Shown here: piece after piece, positions 27,426 to 37,562 of the stretch
Position numbering within the stretch: position 1 is the stretch's first letter
How the letters are laid out: every line of letters begins with the position of its first letter
Assembly: GCA_958450365.1 (NCBI GenBank)
Contig: CAUEEP010000936.1
Span: 1,363,001-1,427,000, forward strand
Direction: 5' to 3'
DNA: 64,000 bases
DNA from: Mesorhabditis belari
Lineage: Eukaryota > Nematoda > Chromadorea > Rhabditida > Rhabditidae
Program-made: the position numbers and the translations under genes
Notes under the pieces: generated by a model
Database searches by the model: none
What the model saw: the letters and a program-made list of their open reading frames with translations, nothing else
What the model was told of the DNA's origin: nothing

Positions 27426-27972
27426 ACTGATTACGAATATAATACTTACCGTAAATACTGTAATAGTACCCCAGCCCCATAATGAGTTGCGGAGCGTTGC
27501 GGAGCGTTGCGGAGCGTTGCGGAGCGTTGCGGAGCGTTGCGGAGCGTTGCGGAGCGTTGCGGAGCGTTGCGGAGCGTTGCGTAGTCTAGCTTTGAACGCG
27601 TTTTTCTCGACACTGGTTTATGCTACAATGCGCGCTTAGGTATCAAAAAATAGCTGAAATTAAGGGCTATTTTTTTGATACCAAAGCGCGCATCGTAGCA
27701 TAAAGCAGCGCGGAGAACGGGATGTTTAAAGTTAGACTACGCAACAATCCCGAAAAAACGCGTTTTTCTCGACACTGGTTTATGCTACAATGCGCGCTTT
27801 GGTATCAAAAAATAGCTGAAATTCAGGGTTATTTTTTGATACCAAAGACACATTTTTTGAAAGTACGGGTGATTTGCAAAAAATGAAATACTAAAAAACT
27901 TTTGCGACTACGCGACTGTACGAGGGCGGTGGGGTACTATTACAGTATTTACGGTATATTCGTAATCAGTAA
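27426..27972. mobile_element. CCGTAAATACTG-TIR element with a 10-bp GCGGAGCGTT array
   Basis: The ends ACCGTAAATACTGTAATAGT and complement are further bracketed by CTGATTACGAATAT and its complement. Inside: nine GCGGAGCGTT units (27490-27580), then two opposed copies of CGACACTGGTTTATGCTACA. No ORF. It resembles the other CCGTA elements in its termini. Confidence 0.75.
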
Positions 27973-28414
27973 TAATAATTTGCTGGATCCAGAGAATCCA
28001 ATTGAATTTCTTAGACAACAACCAGCGCTGATTCTAGAACCAAATTTCCGGGCCAAGTCAGTCAATTCATAATTTTCAGGCCTGGTTTTGGCCTGATCTA
28101 ACCTGACAGGCAATATTAAGTGTATTCAGGAATTCAGAAAACTTTATTTATTTTGTTTTAATGTTGATTAATATTGAAAAAAGCCACAGAAAGCAAATTG
28201 GACGAAAAGAACGAAAAAAATACGTATGAAAAGCTTAGCAAGGTGGAAACAGAAAGATTTTATCTTAATAAAAGAATTTCTTTCATCAAGCAATTCAATG
28301 TTTAATTGAAAATGATCAAAAATGCAAAAATTTCATATTTTTTTTATGAATCATCAGCTCCAAGAAAGACACAACTATTTCAAAAGTTATTTATAACAAA
28401 GCTGAAGAAATTGT

Positions 28415-28722
28415 TATGAAAAACAAGCTGAAATTTTTAGAAATGTTCTTTGATGTGTCCTTTATGCTTCATCATTTAAACACACCCTTTCTAGTGCACT
28501 TAATTCTTCGATTTCTTTCTGAAATCAGGTTTTTGTCATAAGAAAAGTTGAGAATTGAATGAGAGTTGAATTTGAGTGCGCTAGAAAGGCTGGGTTTAGG
28601 TTTAGGCTGGGAAATTTGATCCTGGCATTGATGGGGATGCTTTGAGGTTTATTTTGGCTCAAAAATTGTAAACACATGCTTTCTAGTGCATTAAACTCTT
28701 CATTTTCTTCGTAATTTCATAT
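28415..28722. repeat. Left arm of second long inverted repeat
   Basis: About 300 bp that recur reverse-complemented at 30722-31018 with ~90% identity (shared blocks CTAGTGCACTTAATTCTTCG and GGTTTATTTTGGCTCA). The 2-kb loop holds two CCGTA MITEs and a fucosidase exon fragment. Confidence 0.8.
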
Positions 28723-28723
28723 A

Positions 28724-28941
28724 CCGTATTTTCTCTAATAGTAGTGCACACCAGCGAGCCGAGTTGGTGACGATTTTACAGTTTCCAAGTTTTCACAGAA
28801 TCTCAACACTCAAATCCCCCACAAGATCTCATCGTTAGCTACATTTTCCGACCCCACATCGATAGGTTCTGATAAGCGGTTCTCGAGATTTCGAGGAATT
28901 TAGACGACGATCATGGTGCACTACTATTAGAGAAAATACGG
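28724..28941 (+). mobile_element. CCGTA MITE copy 3
   Basis: 218 bp, intact ends CCGTATTTTCTCTAATAGTA / complement. Together with the following 120 bp it parallels MITE copy 6 plus the fucosidase exon at 35264-35625. Confidence 0.9.
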
Positions 28942-28975
28942 TAAATGTTTAAATAAACCCTTATCAAATCCACCT

Positions 28976-29065
28976 CGGTTATACAACCAGGTGATAAACT
29001 CCTTTGTCTTACAATAGTTGTCTTCCAATCCAATCCCCAATCTCCATCACCCCACAAAATCCAAT
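28976..29065 (-). pseudogene. Fucosidase active-site exon fragment
   Basis: The minus strand reads [10 protein letters not shown], then a frameshift from a short duplication, then [15 protein letters not shown]. It matches the exon at 35521-35654, including the WGDGDW nucleophile motif. Its variant residues (GLEDNY) agree with the scrap at 24585-24614 more than with the functional gene, so both probably come from a second fucosidase copy. Confidence 0.82.
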
Positions 29066-29225
29066 CATATTTATACAATCAAATATAATTGTTTTAAATT
29101 AAGAATTCAAAAATGCATAGATTTCTTGCATAAAAATCCAACTTTAGTCATTTTTGACATAGAATTTAAATGATTTTTAATAATCAAACAAATCAATCTT
29201 ATCTAACTTGACTACAATATGTTTA

Positions 29226-29442
29226 CTGTATTTTCTCTAATAGTAGTCACCAAGCCGAGCCGAGTTGATGCCTATTTTACGGTTTCCAAGCTTTTGCAGA
29301 AGCTCAACACTCAAATCTTCTACAAGATCTCATTGTCAGCCACATTTTCCGACCCTAAATCAATAGGTTCTGATAAGCGGTTCTTGAGATTTCGAGTAAT
29401 TTAGACGACGATCATGGTGCACTACTATTAGAGAAAATACGG
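29226..29442 (+). mobile_element. CCGTA MITE copy 4
   Basis: 217 bp; the first base triplet is CTGTA instead of CCGTA, the right end is intact. Confidence 0.85.
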
Positions 29443-29980
29443 TAATTACTGTAAGAAAACTTGAATTTAGCTAGGGAAGGGTTTATTTTTTTAAGTGAAC
29501 CTTAAATCTTTGGCTTATTTTAAGCTTTGATGGACAATGATTTATAAAAAATGAAATTAATTGTTGTGAAAAGAAATGGATTTGAATTTGGCAATGAATT
29601 GAAAAGAAAAAGTGAAATCAGTAGAAGTGAATGTTGTAAATGATCAATGAAATAATGAAATTAAAGTTGAATGAAGAACAATAATCGACTTACAATTGTT
29701 CATGAAATGATTGTTCTCTCAAGAAACAAATCAGAGCTTTTTCTTTTATTCTTTTCTGCAATTTGTCAATGTCACTTTCAATTTTGAACAAGAAAATTAA
29801 CTTTTTGAGTGATTTATTTGACAGAAAATTGACTTAAAAAAGGAATTTTTTGAAAAGCAAAGCAATAAAAATTAGGAATTCTTGATTTCTTGATTTCTGA
29901 GATCTATCATCAAAAATTCTTAAAGCTATGATCGAAAAATTCTTAAGATGGTTGTAAAAATGAGTGTTCTTGTGCATTGA
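29443..29980. other. No gene recognised
   Basis: AT-rich spacer inside the loop of the second inverted repeat; no motif recognised. Confidence 0.5.
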
Positions 29981-29994
29981 GTGTTCTTGGTTGA

Positions 29995-30100
29995 GTGGTT
30001 GAACTCTCTCTTCACTCTCTCTTCACTCTCTTTTCACTCTTCATCTCACTCTTCATCTCACTCTTCATCTCACTCTTCATCTCACTCTTTCCCTCTCATC
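29995..30100. repeat. CTCTTCATCTCA repeat
   Basis: Tandem ACTCTCTCTTC and ACTCTTCATCTC (12 bp) units. The overlapping frames FISLFISLF and HSSSHSSSH are artefacts. Confidence 0.8.
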
Positions 30101-30199
30101 GAATCCATTCAACTCTTCGGGTCATTTCATGTTTACAGAAAAGCCTTTTGCTCAAAAGAATACAGAAAAAAAGACTGCAAACTTTCTTTTCCCTATCAT

Positions 30200-30640
30200 T
30201 TAAATCAATCAAAAGAAAACCTGAAAGTAATCTAAAAGAAATGAAGATTAGAGAAAGAGAACTGTGATTTCATTTTGTTTTGTTTTAGTTAATGAAAAGA
30301 GATCCTTCCCGTTTACTCATCCTGAAAGGAAAGCTCTTATACCGAAGCTGTATGCTAGATTGTGAGCGATTACGAGCCAAACAAAAGCACTCAAACAAAA
30401 GCACTTAAACAAAACAACCAATCATTTAAATCAATCAAAAGAAAAGCTGAAAGTAATCTCAAAAAAATCAAGATTAAAGAAATTTGAAGAGAACTGTGAT
30501 TTCATTTTGTTTTGTTTTGTTTAATGAAAACAGATCCTTCCCGTTTACGCAGCCTGAAAGGAAAGCTCTTATACCGAAGCTGTATGCTAGATTGTGAGCG
30601 ATTACGAGCCAAACAAAAGCACTCAAAAAAAACACAAAAA
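30200..30640. repeat. Direct duplication of ~200 bp
   Basis: CTGTGATTTCATTTTGTTTT through GCGATTACGAGCCAAACAAA occurs at ~30260-30385 and ~30492-30620 with flanking similarity. It contains the dispersed motif TATGCTAGATTGTGAGCGAT discussed in the findings. Confidence 0.8.
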
Positions 30641-30721
30641 CAAAGCAATAAAAAACACTCAAAGAAATGAGTTTTTCGCTTGAATTCAACTATTTATTTC
30701 AATCAAACTTACAGTAATTAT

Positions 30722-31018
30722 ATGAAATTGCGAATATAATGAAGAGTTTAATGCACTAGAAAACATGTGTTTACAATTTGTTGAGCCAAAATAAACCTCA
30801 AAGCATCCCCAGCAATACCAGGATCAAATTTCCCAGCCTAAACCTAAACCCAGCCTTTCTAGCGCACTCAAATACAACTCTCGACTTTTCTTATGACAAA
30901 AACCTGATTTCAGAAAGAAATCGAAGAATTAAGTGCACTAGAAAGGGTATGTTTAAATGATGAAGCATAAAGGACACATCAAAGAACATTTCTAAAAATT
31001 TCAGCTTGTTTTCCATAA
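30722..31018. repeat. Right arm of second long inverted repeat
   Basis: Reverse complement of 28415-28722. It ends ~45 bp from the fucosidase stop codon. Confidence 0.8.
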
Positions 31019-31061
31019 CTGACACTGACAAATAACTGAAAAAATGAATCTGAAACGAAAA

Positions 31062-32319
31062 CTAAAAACATTTACTTAAAGAAATCAAAAGTAAAAGAGA
31101 GAAAAGGTTGTATTTTTCGAGAATCGCTGATTTCTTTGGTGTTTCAGGTGTTTGAGGCGTTTCTCCTTTAGCATACTCGATCTTTAGAACAAGACAATCG
31201 GTGCGAACGAGGGATTGCCATGGGATTTTCGACATCGAAACCACCAATTGTCCCGTCTCTCCAATCGAGATATCCAATGGGGTTTCTGTCGAAAGAATCG
31301 ACACTTTTGTCTGGAAATTTCACGCTTTTTTGAGGGAAACTTGATTGAAGCTCGAGTTTGAAGACATTTTAGCTGTCATCTTTAGCTTATTCTCCTTCAT
31401 AAGTTATGTAAAATTGGGTTTACGGTAGAGGTGATTACATTTACCATCACCCGACAACATATTCCAGTTACAGTACTGGACAATGAAATATGATATTTGA
31501 AAATTTGATCGTCACTTTCGCGCGTCTATAACTCCGTTGTCTTTGAGTTTAAACTATTGGTGTTATACATTTTCTGAAAGCTCTTTTCAAGGGCTACACA
31601 ATGGTAATATTAATATTTAGAAATACGGTAAAGACAAGGGAGTTACAGGCGCGCGAAAGTGAGTGACCTTTTTTCAAATATCATATTTCATTGTCCAGTA
31701 GTGTATATGCAAGCCGAATCGAGCCTGGACCGTTTGGGCCGTACACAAGGATTTTCTCAGCCGTGTTTTGAATAATAAAGCTAAAACTTCTTTAGAAAAC
31801 CTTAGAATCTTTTTTAGTTATGTCATTTAAAATAATAATTGAAAAATCAAAATTGAGAGGTCCTGACGGGGGAACGAGCCTGGACCCCGTGGGTTGTAGA
31901 CAAGCCCACTCCAGTCCGCGCCACGCTGACAACAAAAGCAGACCAAAAAAACTCGCTCTTAAGCGCTAGGCGGGTTTCTCTTGCCTAGCGCTTAAGAGCG
32001 GGTTTTTCTGGAAAAACATTAGGCTTATGAAAAACATTCAGCCAGAAAAACCCGTCATTAAGTGTTAGACGGATTTTGGCCGCTCGTTTATTGTCACCGC
32101 AGTCAGGAGCTCTCAGGTCTACAGCTCACACGACCCAGGTTCGACCTACCCTGGTGCCACTCCATCTTGAGTCTTTAATTTTTGATTTTAAATGGCATAA
32201 CTATAATCTAAGGTTTTCAAAAGAAGTCTCAGCTTCATTGGTTAAAACACGGCCGAGAAAATGTCCGTACAGACAGACAAACAGACAGATAAACAGACAG
32301 ACAAACAGACAGACAAACT

Positions 32320-32351
<32 letters not shown>

Positions 32352-35300
32352 AACAAACAGACAAACAGACAGACAAACAAACAGATAGATAAGCAAACAG
32401 ACAGACAAACAAACAGACAGACAGACAGACAGACAAAACAGACAGACAAACAGACAGACAGATAGACAGACAGACAAACTGACAGACAAGCAAACAGACA
32501 AACAAGCAGACGGACAAACAAACAGACAGACAGACAGACAGACAGACCGATAAACAGAGAGACAAACAGACGAACAGACAGATAAAGAGACAAGCAGAGA
32601 GACAGCTTATTATATGTCGTTTACGAAATTCAGCCGCTAACGAATCATTCGTTAACGGCTGACATATAGAATGGATTCAAAGCACAGCTCAATTTACCCG
32701 TTCTCCAATCGAGACTTTCTCCAACGTGTACACGGTTTGATTCAAGTCTAGTATCCACACGTAAATGATCGTATTTTCTTCATCTTGTGGATTTGATGAG
32801 CGATTTTTTCGCAAATTTTTATCATCTCGAAGTCGACTTGTGTACCTAAAATAGCTGTGGTTCTTGGTTTGTATTTAAGAGCCAAAATTGTCGCCTCATT
32901 GCTTGCCTCCAGCTTTGCTTGTTTTTAAACAAAACCAACCAGATGTTATTCGTGTCATTTTGGTGAACCCATGCCTTTGTTCCATAAACCGCCTCAGCAT
33001 TCGCTTTGATGAAGTCACCCGTTTCGCGTAGCCTAAACAAATTCAATTCTAAAGATTCGAAAGATTTCTAAAGATAACAAATTGATAGCTTTAAACTGTT
33101 TGGATCTATCTAAATTTGTTCTGAAATTTTTGGCTTTATTGGCGCAGAGATTTTATTGTTTTTGCAGGTTCTATTATTTAAAGCGAATTTTGATCTGTTT
33201 TCAGTTAAATTCAAGTGCAAAAAATATTGGGTTGATGCATAATTATCCGGACTTCTTTTTGCGTGCTTGTATCTTTTTTGTTTTTTAAATATTCGTTATT
33301 CTTTAGTGAACAAAATGCGTGTCGACAATCATATCCATCTTCGCCATATCATGCTCTACCACTTCGAAAAGGGATGGTCTGCCGCAGAGTCGTTTCGCGA
33401 TCTCAAAGAACTGGAGAAGCCCCAACGGACTACCACGTCAATCGATCGCTCAAAAATTGGCAAACAAATAAGATCTACAACGATTTGGATGACTTGATAG
33501 ACGAAGTTAAAGCGTGGATTGCCTCCAAAGATCGTTTATTCTTCGCTCGTGGAATCGATCGTCTTCCAAGCAAATGGCAATCAGTTATTGATGTAGGCGG
33601 TGAATATGCTCCAGAATAATCAATTAAACATATTTTTCTAACTATTTATGTTATTTTTTGTTAAATAAAATCATTTATAAAAGAAGTCCGGATAATTATG
33701 CATCAACCCAATAGTTTTTCGCAAAAAAAATTCGATAAAAAAGTGGCTGAACAGATTGTGCTAAAAGTTTAGCTATATACCTAACTTTTTCTGCTCTATC
33801 TTTTTCTATAGGCACCAGGTTTCTGTGAACGAAAGTGCCTAAATCGCCTCTTCGAGTTGTCGCCTTTTTTGATGATTGTGGGACCTTTTATACGCGAGCC
33901 CTCGCCCCTTTTCTCATTAGGGCAAAAATGATTTAAACAACTGATAAGCCTTCTGAGCATTGACAATCTAACTTTAAGCTCAAATTTCTTCGTCTTGGGC
34001 TGTTCAATTTAAAAAGCTTTTCTACCAATCGATAGAGAAAGACTTGGCGCATTCAATGATATTAAAACTATTTAAATTGAACAGCTCAGCACGAAGAAAT
34101 TTGAGCTTAAAGTTAGATTGTCAATGCTCAGAAGGCTTATCAGTTGTTTAAATCATTTTTGCCCTAATGAGAAAAGGGGCGAGGGCTCGCGTATAAAAGT
34201 TTCCACAATCACCCCGCTCCTTTTCCCATTAGCAATCCAACTATGAGGTCAAATATCTTGGCTTTGGTCTGTCCAATTTCAATAGTTTTTGTACCAATCG
34301 ACAGAGAAAGACTTGGCGCATCTAGTGATACCAAGAATACTGAAATTCAGAAATTTTAGACTATACCTTGCTTCAAAAATCGTCGGAATCATTCCTGAGC
34401 TATCTGGGCCAACATTGAGCAGGAAATTCCCATTACACGAGATTGTCCTCGCCAATTCAGCGATCACATCATGTGCAGTCAATAGCTCGGAAACCTGAGA
34501 AACTCGTGAAACAAAATCAACTCCTTCCCTTCCCACATTCATCGTTCTTCGATATCCCCACGACCATTGATCAACCGAGTCACAGTTCTCCCATTTCCTT
34601 TCGAGGAGCTCGCCTAAAGTTCAAGCTTTTATCTACTTCCATCTAGATTTCCTCACCCGCTTGATAATTATCCGCATAGGTCATGTAACCGCCATGTTTT
34701 CCTATAGTTCCATCACCCCAACGATCGTTGATTACAACTCGATCTTTCACTGGGCTAAAGATTGACTCTTACAGAAAGAGTTTGACAAATTTGGATGTAA
34801 GTCTGATAAGTCTGATGTAAGTCTAATAATATACCGTATTTTCTCTAATAGTAGTCACCAAGCCGAGCCGAGTGCCTATTTTACAGTTTCCAATTTTTCC
34901 CAGAAGCTCAACACTCAAATCCCTCCACAAGATCTCATCGTCAGCTACATTTTCCGACCCCACATCGATAGGTTCTGATAAGCGGTTCTCGAGATTTCGA
35001 GGAATTTAGACGACGCTCTGGGTGCACTACTATTAGAGAGAATACGATAGATTCGGAATAAAATTCTGCGTCGAATGGTATAGGTCGCATAGCATTTGGC
35101 CGGCTCAGCCAGTTGAACTTCCCTTGTAATTGTGGTTTTCGAGATTTCGAGCAATTTAGGCGACGCTCAGGGTGCACTACTATTAGAAAAAACTACCTAA
35201 AGATTATTTTCTTGGTTCCGTCAGAGTCCGATTTCTTAAAGCCAATTACCGGACATTTTAGTACCGTATTTTCTCTAATAGTAGTCACCAAGCCGAGCCG

Positions 35301-37301
35301 AGTTGATGCCTATTTTACGGCTTCCAAAGTTTTCCCAGAAGCTCAACACTCAAATCCCCCACTAGATCTCATCGTCAGCTACATTTTCCGACCCCACATC
35401 GATAGGTTCTGATAAGCGGTTCTCGAGATTTCAAGCAATTTAGACGACGCTCTGGGTGCACTACTATTAGAGAAAATACGGCAAATGTTTAATTCCTTAA
35501 TAATTCCTTATAAAATCGACCTCTCGTTATACAACCAGGTGATAAACTCCTTTGTCTTCCAATAGTTTTCATCCAATCCCCAATCTCCATCACCCCACAA
35601 AATATCCGGTTGATATTTGTTGACAATGTCGAGAAGTTGAGGAAAAGATATCTTCTAGAATTGGCAAACGTTCAATCACTGTTCAAAACAAGAAAAGTCA
35701 TTATATTATGCTGCCAGAACAGATCAAAAGCCAGGCTTGACCTTCATCTTTTCAATTTTGAACTCAAAAATGAAATTATCTGAACGAATAGTTGTTTGAC
35801 TGTAAGAAATCTGATCTGGCTTACAGGCTGATCTGATCTGGCTCTAGGAATATTCAAAGAAGAATTCAATAGCTTGCTCATTCCTTACATCTCGATATTC
35901 TGTTGTGTTCTTCGCCAAATCTTGATCAAAGAGTGGATGATACCATTCAAATAGCGAGTAGTAGAGCCCAAAATGGACATCTGATTTGGAAAAGGCTTTC
36001 TGCAATTCACCTAAAACGAGATGTGATGATTGATTTGAGAATGGATTCAACAATAGATTTGGATGGATAGAATGGATTTGGCAATGGATTTGGCAATCGC
36101 TTGACAATCGTTTGACAGTCAATTGGACAATCAATTGGACAACCAATTCGACAATGGATTGGACAATTAATTCGACAATCGATTCGTCAATCGTTTGACA
36201 ATCGTTTGACAATCGTTTGACAATCGTTTGACAATCGTTTGACAATCGTTTGACAATCGTTTGACAACCAATTCGATAATCGTTCGACAATCGTTTGTCA
36301 ATCGTTCGACAATCGTTCAACAACCAATTCGGCAATCGTTCGACAATCGTTCGACAATCGTTTGTCAATCGTTCGACAATCGTTCGACAATCGATTCAAC
36401 AACCATTCGACAATCGTTCGGCAATCAATTCGACAATCAATTCAACGATCGTTCGACAATCAATTCGACAATCGTTCGACAATCGTTCGCCAATCAATTC
36501 AACAACCGTTTGACCATCGTTCGACAATCGTTTGTCAATCTTTCAACAATCGATTCATCTCTCATTCACTCACCAACAATATCTCTCTTTGGACCGATGT
36601 TCATCGAATTCCAATTCCATGAAACACTCGATGGCCACATTGTGAACCCTTCATGGTGTTTTGTGGTAAACACAAAGTATCTGAAGTTGATTTTGAAGCT
36701 TGAGGATCAAGATCTAATTCAAGCTTTAAGTAAAGAAAGAGCTTTTTCTTTTCCCCCCCCCCCAAATTTTTTTTTTGTAAGGGGGGGTTTTTATTTTAAC
36801 TTTTAGCCAAGATAAGTAAGCTTTTTCTATTCCTTTTTCAACTCACTTTGCTCCCGAAGCCTCAACAATTTCCCGAAACATATCAGCGTCAAAGAATTCA
36901 CCTTTAAACTGAAAACATTATTTTTATTGTATCAATGCTAATGTGATACCATTTTCACAAAATCCGCATAAGTTGTCCTTGGTGGATAGTTGGATCGAAT
37001 ATATTCAAGCACATCCGGCTCATTCTTTCCTTTCCAATAATACCAAAGCCATTCGCTTCTAAAGAATAGTTTAAAGGCATTCATCAAAGCCAATTTGTCT
37101 ACTACTTTCTTTAAAATGCTTTAAAAACAGAATTTAAAAGCTGAATTCAAAAACAGAAGTTAAAAACAGAATTTAAAAGCTAAATTTTTACACTGACCTG
37201 AAAGCCGGTGACGAATAAGCGCCCCAATGCATGAAAATCCCGAATTTTCCCTCATCATACCAATCAGGAAGCGGTCGTGAGTCGAGTGAATCCCAAGTTG
37301 G
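31062..37301 (-). CDS. Alpha-L-fucosidase, GH29 (5' exon missing)
   Basis: The enzyme removes alpha-L-fucose from glycoconjugates in lysosomes or outside the cell. Twelve exons join in phase: 37198-37301, 36950-37058, 36847-36908, 36574-36680, 35889-36010, 35521-35654, 34657-34754, 34537-34613, 34367-34494, 32940-33032, 32698-32845 and 31062-31310 (TAG), giving 476 aa starting [20 protein letters not shown]. Landmarks are FMHWGAYS, the [10 protein letters not shown] loop, [16 protein letters not shown] (nucleophile Asp, codon 35589-35591), [15 protein letters not shown] and [13 protein letters not shown]. The signal-peptide exon upstream of 37301 was not found. One intron (34495-34536) is only 42 nt. 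The last exon ends in a hydrophobic tail ([14 protein letters not shown]), unusual for soluble GH29 enzymes and suggestive of a GPI or membrane anchor. Introns carry a deleted mariner, two CCGTA MITEs and several satellites. Family call is very secure; the start is unresolved. Confidence 0.93.
31795..32220. mobile_element. Composite inverted tRNA-like element, copy 3
   Basis: The flank ATGTCATTTAAAATAATAAT and minus-strand tRNA-like unit (31860-31935, CGCGGACTGGAGTGGGC on the minus strand) are followed by a spacer with complementary AAAAACCCG/CGGGTTTTT blocks. A plus-strand tail with CCCAGGTTCGACC and AATTTTTGATTTTAAATGGC follows. Same architecture as 23800-24190; intronic in the fucosidase gene. 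Confidence 0.6.
32258..32610. repeat. ACAGACAGACAAAC microsatellite
   Basis: About 350 bp of degenerate 4-bp ACAG/ACAA units, intronic in the fucosidase gene. Minus-strand Cys/Leu/Val/Ser frames of 88-130 aa are artefacts. Confidence 0.93.
33227..33711 (+). mobile_element. Internally deleted mariner
   Basis: 485 bp with ~33-bp perfect TIRs (TTGGGTTGATGCATAATTAT...) and TA at 33225-33226 and 33712-33713. The remaining coding pieces are [19 protein letters not shown] (N-terminal helix-turn-helix start) and, in another frame after the deletion, [18 protein letters not shown] plus DVGGEY (C-terminus). The catalytic centre is gone. The perfect TIRs suggest recent mobilisation by an enzyme supplied elsewhere. 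Lies in a fucosidase intron. Confidence 0.93.
33850..34350. repeat. GC-box/TATA palindromic repeat, copy set 1
   Basis: Blocks AAGCTCAAATTTCTTCG, CTGTTCAATTTAAAAAGC and CGATAGAGAAAGACTTGGCG occur in opposed copies around AAAAGGGGCGAGGGCTCGCG with TATAAAAG. The same blocks recur at 44735-45455. The array reaches within ~17 nt of the splice donor of the exon at 34367-34494. Confidence 0.75.
34834..35047 (+). mobile_element. CCGTA MITE copy 5
   Basis: About 214 bp; right end reads AATACGATA, a decayed terminus. Intronic in the fucosidase gene; followed by a 70-bp piece of the 48.4-kb tRNA-like element and a 63-bp scrap of another CCGTA MITE (35130-35192). Confidence 0.85.
35050..35192. repeat. 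Scraps of a tRNA-like element and a CCGTA MITE
   Basis: TTCTGCGTCGAATGGTATAG and GGCCGGCTCAGCCAGTTGA match 48405-48465. Then GAGATTTCGAGCAATTTAGG to CTACTATTAGA matches the MITE right end. Confidence 0.7.
35264..35481 (+). mobile_element. CCGTA MITE copy 6
   Basis: 218 bp, both ends intact, lying 40 bp from the donor of the fucosidase exon at 35521-35654. The pair MITE-plus-exon was copied to 28.7-29.07 kb. Confidence 0.9.
36060..36560. repeat. 11-bp satellite CGACAATCGTT
   Basis: About 45 copies of GACAATCGTTT/CGACAATCGTT with ATTC variants, in a fucosidase intron. Open frames on both strands (up to 181 aa) are artefacts; one merges with the neighbouring exon. Confidence 0.93.
36744..36790. 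other. C and G homopolymer runs
   Basis: C11, T11 and G7 runs in a fucosidase intron, similar to the stretch at 17.6 kb; possibly a sequencing artefact. Confidence 0.6.
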
Positions 37302-37314
37302 CTAAAATTTGTCA

Positions 37315-37562
37315 AGTTTTTCAGCTTCAGCTATTCCAGCTTCAGCTATTCCAGCTTTCAGCTTCAGCTATTCCAGCTTTCAGCTTCAGCTATTCCAGCT
37401 TCAGCTTTCAGCTTTCAGCTTCAGCTATTTCAGCTTTCAGCTTCAGCTATTTCAGCTTCAGCTTTCAGCTTTCAGCTTCAGCTATTCCAGCTTTCCGTTC
37501 AGCTATTCCAGCTTTCAGCTTCAGCTATTCCAGCTTCAACTTCAGCTATTACAGCAATTTCA
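37315..37562. repeat. TTTCAGCTTCAGCTATTCCAG repeat
   Basis: Mixed units of CAGCTTTCAGCTTCAGCTAT lie directly upstream of the first detected fucosidase exon. They contain many TTTCAG acceptor-like sites next to the true acceptor. Confidence 0.85.

Noticed and set aside
32201..32593. 130-aa Cys-Leu-Val-Ser ORF resembling a Cys-rich protein
   Set aside because: ACAG/ACAA microsatellite artefact.
36261..36806. 181-aa plus-strand ORF
   Set aside because: 11-bp satellite plus antisense of a fucosidase exon; the opposite strand carries the conserved protein.
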